This document shows positions 10,685-22,942 of a DNA stretch of 64,000 bases, in pieces (position 1 is the first letter of the stretch; every line of letters starts with the position of its first letter). The translations under genes were made by a program, and so were the position numbers. The DNA comes from Cycas panzhihuaensis (taxonomy: Eukaryota; Cycadophyta), in assembly GCA_023213395.1 (NCBI GenBank), contig CM041465.1, forward strand, positions 174,413,741 through 174,477,740. The letters run 5' to 3'. The notes below the pieces were generated by a model that searched no databases, was not told the origin of the DNA, and was given only the letters and a program-made list of their open reading frames with translations.

Positions 10685-13600
10685 ATAATGTTTATTCCAT
10701 TGGATTTAACCTTTAAATGGTACATCAACATCCAAAACATGTCCTTCATTTGCTTTCTAATGAAATGCAAGTTTATTTACTAAATTTATCACATTATAAT
10801 TATTGTAGAACAATGAAGTAGACAAATCATGTTAATAATTTAAATTTGCTAAATTTTTTTCAAGATATGTCAACTCATAAATTTTCACAATTGCTATTTT
10901 TTTATTTTAATTTTGTGGATGAAAATACAACTATGCTATTTTTTTTATGCTACTGTGAAATAATGCTTGAATCAAGGCTGAAAACAATACCATGAAGATG
11001 TTTTTATATCATCTTTTTTTCCTAACTTAATCTAAATCACTAAAACCAATTAATTTTAAATTTGATACCTTTACATGTTCTAACCTAAAATGTAATATAC
11101 CCTCAACATACCTCAATATTCTTTTAGATGATTTTGACTTTACTTTTATTTATGCCTTTTCATTTTCTTTTTGTTTAATTCATTGAACAAAATCAATTTT
11201 GACCCCTTCAATTTAAGTCCAAGTGCTTCAAAATTGAGTACAAGTTTTAGATATCCTTAAGTCGGCTCGGTAACAATGCTAAGATTTTAGAGGAGCTGAT
11301 AAGGGAAATGAGGTCCCATGGATTTTTCCATTTCCCTTCATCGCTCTCTCCGCCATGCAACCCTCTCTTGTTATTACTTACCAAATTCAATTTGGCAGGT
11401 GAATGAGTGAAAGAGTCCTAAATAATGGATTAATGCCATAAGAATTCAGATTTGCCTAAGTAGTAATAGCTCAATCAAACTCTATATTTACGTAACCTCA
11501 ATGAATAAAATATTAACAGAATTGTATACAACAACGGGTTGGCAGATGGTGAGCAATCGATATCAAAATTGTGTTGTTGGATGTCAATAGGTGTTTGACA
11601 CCAAATATGAGTTGTTTTGGCAATGGGATCGAGATGATCGGAGACTAAAAAATACGATATATATATATATGAAAAAAATTTAAAATTTTGAGAACACAAA
11701 AAATAATTTTAAAAAAGAAACAACAACAGTACCTTCTGCTAGGGAATATACGAAAAATGACAATGCTGTGTAACCCTGTAGGAAGCACATTCCATTTCCA
11801 AAAAGTGTTGAGGAGGAGCATTCTAGGGAAGCAATCGTGATAATTGGGCACTCGGTCATATTGAAAGACGATATGGTCGTAAACAATAATGTGGTTATAG
11901 AAATCTGAAGCAATCTCAGTGGGTTGCAGCTAAGAATATAGACGGTGGTACCATTGCGTCAAAAGACAGTCTGTCCACGGTGGACAAGTTAGCATGCGAC
12001 TACGGAAGGACACCACAGTTGGCCAATCCAACAGGAATGCAAGGGAACCATTTTGTTTCACAGAGATTGGGAACGTACAATACGAGCAATCTGGCAAGGA
12101 CACCGCTCAACTTATGCATCGTTACTAAGTTACAGAAGTTGTTGACGATAATTTTAATCAATCAAGGGAAGAGAGGAGAACATTGTTAAATTTTCACAAT
12201 TTGAGGGTCCAGAGTGTTGGATGAAGGATGTTGACTAGTTTTGTACCCAATGCATATAGGAATTTTGGGCACAATGTTTCATATAGAACGGCCTGCTGTA
12301 AAGTGCCCTATACAGAATAACCCAACAATATGGAATAGTGACGAACACCTAGAGATGAGAATAACTAGTTGAGAGCAGTATACACAACTGTCATTCCAGT
12401 TAGAGATGGAAAATCAATTAAAGATTAGTGAATGAATAGACTGACTACAGAATATTCAAGTGTAAAATAATTGCACCAAAACTGCAATACAATTGCGATA
12501 AGAGTCGTAAACCAATCATAAAACGTTGACAAAGTGTTGATAGAATGGTGATAATACAGATAAAACAATGGTAGTATGTCCATAAAATAACAGTTTTACA
12601 GCAGCTTTACAATGGTGGTTTAATAACGTTTTTACAATGGTGTGACCGTGCAATCAGCCGTTCAGAATGATGCGGTAATACAGCCAACAGATTATCTGTA
12701 GTTTCATTAATAATTAATGGTTATTTAATAAAGAAAGCCATATTAGTAAATGCCAATAAGTGGCATCTCTTCATGGATATACGTATTAGGCAAGTACAAA
12801 TAGGCTATTCTCACATCTTATTGCATATGAAAACCAAGTGCAACAAATAGTCAAGTGCCTAATGCATTACAAGTTCTAAGAAGTATTACGTGTTGAGTGT
12901 CCACATCCCTCTGATCCATGGTATCCTATCATGAATAATTTGCATGGACGATGAAATAGCCAAGGCTGTTATGTGTAAATAAACAATTTCAATTGATCCA
13001 GCTATGGGCATTATATGATGAGCCTTCCTGCATAGAGATAATGGCCATGTCAGCGGTCCATGCCCTTCACAATTTACTAGTGTCATTTAAAATAGCCTTG
13101 GGAAAGTTATTGAGCCAATTATCGGTAAGCAAAAACTGTTGAAAATCTATGGAAATTATATTCAACTACAACTAGTATTTCATATAACATGAATTTGTTA
13201 ATTCAGAGTCAGTACATCAAAGGAGCGATTTCAATGAATTTTAAAATTAATGCACTAAGGCATTTCTTAGAAAAAAGTACAATTTGTACAAGTTTGCCAA
13301 TTTTCTTGGGATTGTGATTTACAATTAATTGAACTCCACATTGTAGTAGAGTTTCTTATTATTGGTTTCAATTCTTATGGAGCCTGGTCAATGTGGCTTC
13401 ATCAATGTGTGATAAGAAAGGCCAAAACAATGTGCCCAGCATATCATTTTGTCAAGCAGGTTTTCTAGAAGTCCTCCGTGAATGCATCACCCCACAATAA
13501 CAAGCTACATTATACAAAGCTATGATACCATGCTTATCCAAATATCCAGAAATGAAGACACAATGGATTGCCTTGCAAAAATCAACTCAATTAGTGTTTT

Positions 13601-14145
13601 ACCTCAAAGAGTACTAATCTCAAAATATCATGATGTTTTTTTCAATGTTCGGGGTTTGTTTTGCATCAGTACTAAGAATACCTTTCGATCACAAGAAGTA
13701 CAATGAAGCAATTTCAGAAGATAAGAAGCTGCTGGCACAGTAGGAGACACTCGTCTGAAAGATTAATGACTAGGCCATCAAATTTAATCATTATCAGATA
13801 AAATATTCTATTACAATGAATGAGCAATAATTACTCAACTGCTAAATACAAAAGCAGCATACTTTACATGACCTGCATTCTTTCTGGTATTTACAGGATT
13901 TTTCCTTCCCCTTTCTGTAAAAGGCTCAATGACTGCTGCCCCAACAAAGTGAAATAGGTTCATTGAATTTTTACAGCATATTGATAGCAGTGTAAATCTG
14001 AAATATAATTTTCTGAAGATTTTTCACAATCGAATTATCTGTAAAAGCTTTAACAGCATGCTGCTGGAACTAATCATCTTGTCCTGTAGACACTCCATGC
14101 TTGAATTATCAGTTTTGAATATTCTAGAATAAGTGCCCAAAACAA
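10685..14145. other. Low-repeat DNA downstream of the RSH1-like gene
   Basis: No protein could be assigned to any frame. From about 11270 the base composition becomes less AT-rich and the DNA less repetitive. Short open frames on either strand (for example 11680-11913 minus, 11980-12189 plus, 12886-13086 minus) have no recognisable motif. The part nearest 14145 should include the 3' untranslated region of the RSH1-like gene. I could not place its end, because no convincing poly(A) signal stands out on the minus strand. Confidence 0.5.
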
Positions 14146-15329
14146 TCATGCTCTCACTTCAACTACATCACCATCCTTCAACTGTGTGTGAGGAAGTGCA
14201 AGTTGACCATTAACAAATACAAGTTTCCCATCCAATCCTAATCTTCTAGCAGCATCAGCAGCAGTGCTACCAAATTGCATTCGCATGATCTCTCCATCTG
14301 GCCATCGTATAATGACCACTTCAGAGAGCACTGCAGAATTTGGATGACCAGGTGTTAGTGCATTGGCTATACCAAAGGCAGCTTCGTGCTGCAACTGCTC
14401 CTCCCATTGAAGCATTGCTCTCAGGAGACAAACCTGTTTTCCGGCATGTCAAAATTACATTGAATTAGCTATAAAATTGAGTCAAGAGAGCTAACATGTA
14501 ACCTCAGAATGTTCAGTTATTCCCAATTTGTATTTCAATTTGACATGACTATCTAACCAAATTCACAACTTTGGACTCCAGTTTAAAAAACAGTTTTTCT
14601 CTGTAAAGCAACGGAGTTTTAAATTTCCTTGCCTTATTGTTAAGATGTGTCAATGTTGAAGCAGCACAAACAGATTCACTACTGGTTGGCTTCTCAGGCC
14701 AGCTAGAAGATGGTGAACCAGCATCCACCTCTTTTCCTTCAAGAATCGCAGACATGACTTGCCAATATTCCTCTTCCTCCTCTTTATTGAGATCAATAAG
14801 CTGGATAAAGGTCGGAAGCAAGCGTTGGAACTGGTCTTGCTGCAAAATGCAGCATGAAATATGAATACTCACTTAAAATTGCCAAGTTTCTCTCAAATAC
14901 GAGACATGCCATCAAACCAGAGCAACAATTATACATCATACACACAAGTTACCATACAGAGAAGTGGGAGCCATCTGATCATTGACTTTTGAAGACAATT
15001 TGTCTGAAATGGTGTTCATACTTCCATATTCTAAGAACATGTCTATCATACAATCTCTCTGGACACTTAAGTGTTGAATATTGTATTCCTCAATGCAATA
15101 AGTGTAGGTGCTACCATCTAGAATTTCTGAAATTTGGTTTCTCCGTGATTATTAAGCATTCTATTTTTTGTTCTGAAAGAAAAATTATTCCTTAAGAGTA
15201 TAAAGCCCCATTCTACATAATTGAAATCTTACATACCTTGTGATAAAGCCCATCTCGGCACATGGTATACTTCTCTAAACAGGTGCTCCAATCTCCATGC
15301 CCTGGTGCAAACCACCATTGATCTGATAC
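14146..15329 (-). CDS. RSH1: RSH1-like RelA/SpoT homologue, last three coding exons (partial)
   Basis: Plant RSH proteins act in plastids and make or break down the alarmone (p)ppGpp. Reading leftwards on the minus strand, the exons are 15329-15237 (31 codons), 14839-14633 (69 codons) and 14433-14146 (95 codons plus stop), all joined in phase 0, giving the C-terminal 195 residues. Visible features are a Trp-rich segment (DQWWFAPGHGDW), the following DQFQRLLPTFIQLID, an acidic EEEEEYW stretch, and a final TGS/ubiquitin-like region beginning VVIIRWPDGEIMRM with the end LKDGDVVEVRA. Introns are 397 bp (GT...AG) and 199 bp (GC...AG). No stop or frameshift is present, so the exons look under selection. 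Plant RSH1 is about 880 residues, so the HD and synthetase domains are missing here. The family is assigned from memory of RSH1 C-termini. The exact paralogue is likely but unproven. Confidence 0.85.
14434..14632 (-). other. GC-AG intron of the RSH1-like gene
   Basis: On the minus strand the exon end and donor read AATAAG|GCAAGG (donor GC at 14632-14631), and the acceptor is AAAACAG|GTTTGT ending at 14434. Joining here keeps phase 0 and yields LNNK followed by VCLLRAMLQWEE. GCAAG after AAG is the classical strong context for GC donors. No GT donor nearby gives an equally good join. Confidence 0.75.
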
Positions 15330-16509
15330 CTGCCCAAATATCAGCATTAAATATCATACATGAATCCAAACACTACAAGAGAGGAACTGAGAGAGCATAG
15401 GCTACTGAAATGTAGTAGCTATTTGTATCCATAAACACAGAATACGGTACCATTAGTCAGAAAGACGCAGCTGTAAAAGAAAACAAAAAGATCTGCTTTA
15501 CACGCAGATTAAGCCCTTGACTCCCCCCTCGAAGGCATACCATACTCAGGGAACTGATACTTATGTTGAATATGCAACTGTGGATGAGGAAGGGAAAAGA
15601 TCTGAGATGTAGACAAACCTAACATTCCATATCAAGTTTGTTTGGGCAAGAGCCAAAATGAGAGAGAACTTTTCCACAACCATAAAATTGGTTATTAATA
15701 AGAAAAAAAATTGAATTAGATGTTGTCTATTCTAGCATCGAACAGCAAGAAGGGCCTGCCCTAGAGTCTGTGAGGAAAGGACATATCCCTTGTGCAGCAG
15801 TAAACAAGTATATCATGGAAAATATATTTGACCAATTTAAGATATGCATATAACTTCTTCCAACTACGTGCCATACAGAGGCTAGCAAATCTTATAGCCA
15901 TGGTTGTCCAAAGTTGCCACTATGGCCTCCATAGTTGCAATTTAGGAAAATCCAGGCGGATGAGTTCTCTTCATTGTTCCCAACAAAATAACAACTTGAA
16001 ACATTGACCATTTTCACACCCAAAGCCAGTGGCTTTGGATGCCCTGAAACAATTTGGGGAATAGAATAACCAGGTTTGAGCTCTGAAACATACCGGTTTT
16101 ACCTATGTTAACTAGGCAGTTTGGAGGATCCAAACCAGGTAACTCCTACCTTGCACTTATCAGATAGCAGAGTCTACTGGACGTGACAATAACTAGACAC
16201 CCCAGAACAAATTTAACTTAGTTTAACATATTATTTCCTCCTCTGTTACACTATCAAATAAAGACATTCAATTGAAAACTACTTGACTATTCAAACAATT
16301 CAAATCATTTGATTAAAGTGCATTGAATGCACACAAAAATGCACCCGGTTAACCAATGCAAAATAAAAAACAAGAGAGGGACTAGAATATTATGGTAATC
16401 AGGAGAGGAATATGCAATTAATATGAAAGAATTTGCTATGTTTAACCCGACTTCTTTTCCTTTACGTAAGGAACTATATGCTGCAGCAAGACAATTAATA
16501 AGGCAATGG
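15330..16509 (-). other. Proximal part of a very long RSH1-like intron
   Basis: On the minus strand the acceptor reads ATTTGGGCAG|GTATC, ending at 15330, with a TGCTGATA branch-like word upstream. No further RSH1 exon is recognisable up to 16509, where a gypsy element is inserted, nor in the unique DNA on its other side. The interval has no gene-like frame. Confidence 0.6.
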
Positions 16510-16514
16510 ATCAT

Positions 16515-16856
16515 TGTTACATAACCGCTAGTGGTTGGCAGAACCCTAGTGAAGGTACTTTTGCTAAGAAAAGGCGGATGTTAATGTTAACTATTAAAAG
16601 GTGTGCATGGGCTACTTGGGCCACCAATGAAAATAAAGGCCGAATACCTCTCCAATTAGATTCATGAACCAAATGGCCATTTTGCTTAATTTAGGCCTTG
16701 TGGATGTAAAGGAAGCTAGCCTTTGAATGAAAAATTGTTGCCGTCCATTTGATGCAAACTTTTGGTGCCTATTTTTGTGTCCATTTGTGCTCTATTTGTG
16801 TTCTACATTTCAGTTTTCTGATCAGGTGTAAAGGAATCCCCGAAAGAATCATATCA
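16515..16856 (+). repeat. 5' LTR of the gypsy element at 16.5-23.3 kb
   Basis: It starts TGTTACATAAC and ends CATATCA, 342 bp. It matches the 3' LTR at 22956-23291 over its full length with many substitutions and an 11-base insertion near 16790-16800. Confidence 0.93.
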
Positions 16857-16858
16857 AG

Positions 16859-16870
16859 TGGTATCAAAGC
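16859..16870 (+). promoter_or_regulatory. Primer binding site (initiator Met-tRNA type)
   Basis: TGGTATCAAAGC lies two bases after the LTR end and resembles the common plant TGGTATCAGAGC site, complementary to the 3' end of initiator methionine tRNA. Confidence 0.85.
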
Positions 16871-18473
16871 TACGTTCGTAGTCATGGAAAGTTGTTCAAC
16901 AGATCAGAAAAAAATTGATTTTTTTTTTTTTTCTGTCAGATTGAGTACTCTCTCTACCCAAGTAGAGATCGAGGAAAGACTTTTTCTTAGTACTCTCTCT
17001 ACAGAGATTGAGGAACAATACCAACACGACTCAGGAGTTGCGAGGGAAGGGGAATTTCTTCCCCTAGGTAACGCCAGTACTCCATTTTCTTTTTGCTTTG
17101 CATTCTTTTCTTTTAGTTTCATTCGTTTATTTCAATTTATGCATTAGATCATTAGTACAAAGATAGATAACATCGTTGGGCGGTTACCCTTTTTCTTCCC
17201 ACTTATCTTTCTAGGTAGATAATACCGTTTGGCGGTCACCCAAGTAGTTAGGTAGAGACCTTGTACTGGGGGTCTTTAAATATCATAGGGATCTGTCATT
17301 CTGGTTAAGCACATCGTGGCTTTTCTGCCTCTTGCGTGGTGAAGGACCGGAGATAACACTCCTAAACTAAGCCCTAGACAGGATTAGTCGCGTAACATAT
17401 ATAGAACTTGGCTACGGAAGTATGCCTCCATGTACCTTCGATTATATAGGAGGACCCTTTCATGTCCCAAATCCTCCCTAGTATAGGTAAGCTATTGGTT
17501 GTTGAAGTCTTGTAGTGCAGTCATTAGTGGTTAGCACCACAAAGCTACCTGCCTCGAATTTCTGTTTTAGAAGTTTATTGGCAGGCCTATAAAACCAAGC
17601 ACACCTTGTTTAGTGGTTGGTAGGACACCCTGTATCACTTACATCCTGTCTCACTTTTTACTTGAGAGCGCACAACACAACATTTAAACCCCCCCCCCCC
17701 AAAAAAAAAGAAAAAAAAAAGACCCCAATTTCTAAAGTACTCTCCGAATTCAGACTTCTCAAAAAAGGAGGGGAAAAAAAAAAAAAAAGAAAAAGAAAAG
17801 AGAGAAAAAGAAAAGAGAGAAAAAAAGAGCAAAGATAAAAAAAAAACTCCACTTAGTCACACTTTCTAGTACTCTTCTATAGCAAAAAAAAGTCCCATTA
17901 AAATTCATATACCTTAGTTCGATCAGCACGTCCTGTTGGTTATTTTGCACTAGGGTAGTTTTTGCAGTCGCTTTTCACGCTTATCAGTACCCAGGCTACC
18001 CGTGGGCCCCATTGGCAAAAATATTCACTTAAAACTCACCTACCCCATCTTGACGGGCTTTTCATGCTCGTTTTGGTGCACCACGTGAGTTCATTGTACT
18101 TTGGGGTCAACCAACTATAGACACCCCAACCCTTGCCCCCCTCTCATCCCCTCACTTACCCCCATCTTCTTTCCGGCAAAACAATTCACTTAAAACTCAC
18201 CTACCCCATCTCGATAGGGTTTTCATGCTCGTTTTGGTGCACTAGGTGAGTCCATTGTACTTTGGGGTCAACCGGCTATAGACACCCCAGCCCCAGCCCC
18301 CCTCTCATCCCATCACTTAACCCCCATCTTCTTTAAATGTCCTTTTCCTATCTATTCCCACTTCATCATTCTGTTCTTTCTTCCTCTTCCCACTTCGTAC
18401 AATTCCATTCTTCTATCTAGTCCCATTTCGATCAATCCTCTTCTCTCACACAAGTTAGGACTCACAATCAATG
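16871..18473 (+). other. Long gypsy leader before gag
   Basis: About 1.6 kb without a coding frame. It contains homopolymer and purine-rich stretches at 17689-17850 (12 C then A-rich, then AAAAGAG-type repeats) that create spurious lysine- or phenylalanine-rich frames. A tandem duplication follows just before gag. Confidence 0.75.
18014..18337. repeat. 161-bp tandem duplication in the gypsy leader
   Basis: GGCAAAA at 18014 and 18175 starts two copies sharing ATTCACTTAAAACTCACC, TTTTCATGCTCGTTTTGGTG, GTACTTTGGGGTCAACC and ACCCCCATCTTCTTT. The copies differ at scattered bases, so the duplication is not very recent. Confidence 0.88.
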
Positions 18474-19510
18474 ATGGCAACCAAATAGGCCGATAAACTC
18501 CAACAACTTGAAAGCAGTTTCACAACCATTAAGGATGAGTTTCATAACATGCAGGAGCAACTCAACAACAACAATGACCAGAATGCAAAAGAATTTGCAG
18601 ACCTAAAAAGTGAATTCTCATACATTAAGATTGATATTGCAAAATCCTCATAGCTACTCCAATAACTTGTTAACCAAGGAGGTACCTCAAATTCAATAGG
18701 GCTAACCAATCAACAACAAACGCCACCACCTCCTCCATTTCAGAATTATCCACGACAACTACCCTTCCTTCATAAAATCAACATCCCCATTTTTTGATCC
18801 AGAGTTAAATAAGGACAATCCAAGGAGTTGGATTAGCAAGTTGGAGTCATATTTCCAACTCTACCCCATGCCGATTGATGACCACCTTACCTTTGCATCT
18901 ATCCATCTTGATGGGCAAGCTCATCATTAGTTTCAATGGTGGCATAGGGAATACCCTACAAATCAATCTTGGGATCAATTCTACAAAAGCTTCTTTGAGT
19001 GGTATGAGGACACATGGAACCAAAACTTTTTTAGCCAACTCACTCGACTAAAACAGTCCTCGACAGTCGGAGCTTTCACCAATGAGTTCCAAGCTCTTTA
19101 GAACAGGGTCAACATGAAGCTCAATCAACCCACACTAGTTGAAATCTATATGGATGGTCTCAAAGATCGCATCCAAATGCGCCTGAAAACATCCCTACCA
19201 AATACTTTAAGATAGGCTATAACCATGGCAAAAGCAGTTGAAGCGAAATATGCAGCTAAGCGGGCTTTCACTTCTCAACGGGATACACCTTAGTATCTAC
19301 GCTCTCGCCCATCAAACATACAATGACCACGACCCCGATGGGAGGATCATTGGGATGATTGCCCTATAGCAGAACGCCCCATAGTAAAACGACCATTGGC
19401 TGAACAAACTACAAGGTCTGAGCGATTGACTATTGTTGAAGCCAACAACATCGAGAAGCAAGCCTTTGCATCCAATGTGCAAAGAAATGGACTTTCGAAC
19501 ACGGCAAGGT
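18474..19510 (+). pseudogene. Gypsy gag remnant
   Basis: The frame starts near an ATG at 18471-18474 and reads a coiled-coil-like start (DKLQQLESSFTTIKDEFHNM) with an early stop. A typical gag core follows in shifting frames, with late pieces such as VEIYMDGLKDRIQMRLKTSL near 19140-19200. Stops and frameshifts abolish a capsid-like product. No clear zinc knuckle was found. Confidence 0.75.
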
Positions 19511-19526
19511 CTATAAAGCCAAGTGT

Positions 19527-19862
19527 ATGGTCTTCACCATTGATCTTGCAACCTTAATCAATGAAGATCTGGATACAAACATTGATCCTGAGGAAGACCC
19601 CGCTATTGATTCTCCCATAGACCCTGAAACTGAACCTGAAGTTTCTCTTTCTACTGTTTCCTCAACTGTCCAGTATGCGCCCTGCCCTAAACCCCTACGC
19701 GTCAAAGGTACATTAAAGAAGATCCCCATAGCCATCCTAATCGACGGTGGGGCATCGCTTAACTTCATTGATATCTCCTTGGCCAGACAGCTTAACCTAC
19801 ACATTGTGCAGGCCTTATTAAAAATCTCCACGTCCAAATGGCACATACCAACTAGATTCTAG
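19527..19862 (+). pseudogene. Gypsy aspartic protease domain
   Basis: A 111-residue open piece with an acidic linker (residues 5-45) and the protease core ILIDGGASLNFID near residues 70-82. The catalytic box is D-G-G-A rather than the usual D-S/T-G-A. The frame stops shortly after, where the fold should continue. Confidence 0.8.
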
Positions 19863-19929
19863 TTTTTATGCCATTTTTATAGGTGGATCTAATGCCATCA
19901 TAAGAGTTCAATGGCTCCAAACCCTAGGT

Positions 19930-21525
19930 ATGTACAACACTAATAATTCATCCTCCAACCCATTCATTCTGTTTAAAGACCACTTTGGACAAACCCACGA
20001 ATTACATGGACTCCAACCACCTTTCAATAAACTCTTGACCCCAAAACAAATGAGCCGACAACTGAACAGTAACATTGATTACATAGTTTGCCTCAATAAT
20101 ATTCAACCTCAAGTTGACATTCACCTTGACATCCAACCCATCCTCACCAAGTATCAATTTGTCTTTGACCCACTTTCCAGTAGCCTCCCCCCAGACCGAG
20201 GTTTCCACCACACCATCGAGCTTAAAAACCCCTATAACCCCATTAGCCTACGACTGTACCGCAACTCCTCTTTTCAAAAAAATGAAATCAAATGAATCAC
20301 AACAAAACTTATGGACATGGGAATAATCCAACCCAGTAAAAGTCCTTACGCAACCCCCATCGTGCTTGTTTGAAAAAAGGATGGCTCATTTCGCCTTTGC
20401 ATCGATTATCGAGAGCTTAACAAACTCATGATTAAAAACAATTCCCAACTCCTCGCATTGATGATATGTTGGATGAAATTCATGGGGCCACAGTTTTTTC
20501 TAAATTAAATTTCCAATCAGGTTACTCAGATCCCCATTGCCCCTGAAGATCGTCATAAGACTATTTTTTGAACACACCATGGGCATTTCGAATTCCAGGT
20601 TATGCCCTTTGGATTATGCAATGCCCTGGCTACATTTCAAGGCCTAATGAACAAGATCTTTGGTCACCACCTTCACAAGTCCATCATTGTTTTTTTTTAT
20701 GATATCCTTATCTATAGTTCTTGTATATCTACCCATCTACAGCATTTGGAAATTGCCCTTCAATTTCTTTCCCAACACAAACTCTATGTCAAATTGATTA
20801 AGTGTGAATTTGGGAAGACTGAACTCCAATATCTGGGCCATATCATCTCAGAAGAAGGTGTTCGAGTGGACCTTGCTAAAATTTTAGCCATCATCACATG
20901 GCCCACCCCCAAGACTCTCACTCAACTATGAGCTTTCCTTGGACTCATAGTCTTTTATCGACAATTCATTAAAAATTATGCTTCCATTACCACACCCCTA
21001 ACCAATTTACTTCGGAAGGACTCCTTTCAGTGGTCTCCTAATGCCAACGATGCCTTCAACCATCTCAAATTGCTCATGTCCACCACCCCTATATTGACAG
21101 CCCCAGACTTTTCCAAACCATTACAACTTGAATGCAATGCATCCGACGTAGGCTTAGGAGTTGTCCTCATACAGGATTTTCATCCAATTGCCTTTGAAAG
21201 TCGAAAACTAAAAGACCATGAATGTCGACTTTCAACTTAACAAAAAGAAATGAAGGCTATCCTCCATGCAGTTGATAAGTGGCGTCAGTATTTAATAGGA
21301 TCCAAATTCACTATTTTAACCAACCACCATAGTCTCCATTGTCTCCTTGACCAACCTATCCTTTCTGAAGAGCAAGCAAAGTGGGTTGATCGCCTCCAAG
21401 TGTTTGACTTCACTATATCTTACAAAAAGGGCAAAGAAAATGTTGTAGCCGATGCTCTCTCTCGTCTCCCGTTGGACCCCTCTGAGCCATCTCTTCCCCT
21501 CAACCTACGTGGCTCCAGGAATTAG
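19930..21525 (+). pseudogene. Gypsy reverse transcriptase and RNase H
   Basis: RT begins with an FHHTIELKNPYNPI-type segment (about 20205-20250). RKDGSFRLCIDYRELNKLM follows near 20378-20430 and MPFGLCNALATFQ at 20602. The catalytic box reads FFYDILIYS near 20690-20715, so the second Asp is lost. RNase H continues with a TNHHSLHCLL segment and KKGKENVVADALSRL near 21425-21470. Several stops and frameshifts are present. Confidence 0.88.
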
Positions 21526-21528
21526 CTT

Positions 21529-22940
21529 ATGACAACCAATCCCAACATGATTTCAATAAGTGGTCCTCAAAGATTCTTACTCAGAAGGATTGGACCTTGT
21601 GCAACACCCACCTTCTCTATAAAAATAGAATCTTTGTCCATCCATCCCCCCCCCCCCCCCCCTTTCATTCCTCATATCTTGATCAAGTACCACACCACCC
21701 CCTTAGGAGGTCACTCGGGTTTTGATAAGACCTATCATCGCATCCACTCTGACTTTTACTGGCCCTCAAATGAAATCCTCTATACTAACCTTCATAGCAG
21801 AATGTGACATATGCCAACGTAATAAGGCAGACACGAAGGCTCAGCCTGGGCTCCTCCAACCCCTTCAAATCCCACAGGGCAAATGGCAAGATATCGCAAT
21901 GGACTTCATCACAGGTCTTCCACCCTCAACCACAAATGACTCCATTTGGGTAATCAATGATCGACTAACAAAATATGCCCATTTTCTACCAGTCCATACA
22001 TCCTACCAAGCCCTCTGCCTAGCTGACCTCTATATCCAATTCATTTTTTGTCTTCACGGTTTACCATCCACCATAGTCTTTGACTGAGATCCCAAATTCA
22101 CATCTTCCTTTTGGCAAGAACCTTTTCATGCAGTTGGCACCTCCTTCAACATGAGTTCCTTGTACCACCCCCAGACAGATGGTCAATCAAAGGTCCTTAA
22201 TCGAACCTTAGAGACATATCTTCGTTGTTTTGCATCTGAACACCAAAAACGATGGACCTCTTGGCTAGCTTTAGCGGAATATTGGTATAACTCTTCCCAC
22301 TACTCTGCAATTGGCATGTCCCCATTCATGGCCCATTATGGTTATCCCCCACTATCCTACCATATATTGGCCACTAACCTGCGTACAACCTCGGTGCAAC
22401 AGAAATTGCAAGACATGGACCAAATCCTAAACACACTTAAGCAAGTCTGGCCATGGCTCAGAATTGCATGAAACACCTTGCCGACTGCCACCGCTATGAT
22501 CGAACCTATTGCATTGGTAATATGGTTTTTGTTTGCCTCCAACCTTATAAGCAGCAGTCACTTTGTCATAACACAAATCATAAACTTAGTCCCTGATACT
22601 ATGGTCCCTATAAGGTTAGCTAACGCATTGGGAAAGTTGCATATGCCCTTGAACTCCCTTTTGACACCAAGATCCATAATGTCTTCCACATTTCATACCT
22701 TAAAAACCTCCTTGGCAAGTTCATTGTCCGAGAAACCACTCTCCCAATCCTTGTTGAAGAACAACTCCTAACCATTCCTCTAGACTGTATCTTTGAAACC
22801 AGATACCGTTGTCTCCGAAATAGAACCATTTCTGAGCACTTGGTGCAATGGACCAGCAACGGACCAGAGGAAGCAACATGGGAACTAGATAAATTCGTCA
22901 AGCAACAACCACATCTCTTACGTTGCAAGGACTCAACGTC
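21529..22940 (+). pseudogene. Gypsy integrase with chromodomain-like C-terminus
   Basis: HHCC zinc-binding region: GGHSGFDKTYHRIHSDFYWP near 21710-21765 and CDICQRNK near 21805. Catalytic core: MDFITGLPP near 21900, DPKFTSSFWQ near 22090, then YHPQTDGQSKVLNRTLE near 22160-22210, where the usual Glu context reads QSKV. The end near 22790-22940 encodes a chromodomain-like EHLVQWTSNGPEEATWE. A 17-base C run (21646-21662) and at least one stop (after IVFD near 22085) interrupt it. Confidence 0.88.
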
Positions 22941-22942
22941 TC

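Noticed and set aside
11475-11913. Overlapping minus-strand frames of 68-77 residues
   Set aside because: Hydrophobic and Phe/Ser-rich without motif. They overlap one another in different frames and have no gene context.
11740-11920. Plus-strand peptide with an I-x-I-I-G...V-x-x-x-D-D pattern, faintly like the hexapeptide-repeat end of sugar-nucleotide pyrophosphorylases
   Set aside because: Too short, flanked by stops, no second motif and no splice support. A chance match cannot be excluded.
16749-17147. 132-residue open frame
   Set aside because: It spans the end of the gypsy 5' LTR, the primer site and the leader, so it cannot be a separate gene.
17617-17950. Lys/Arg-rich plus-strand frame and Phe/Ser-rich minus-strand frames
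   Set aside because: Artefacts of the poly-C, poly-A and purine-rich stretch in the gypsy leader.
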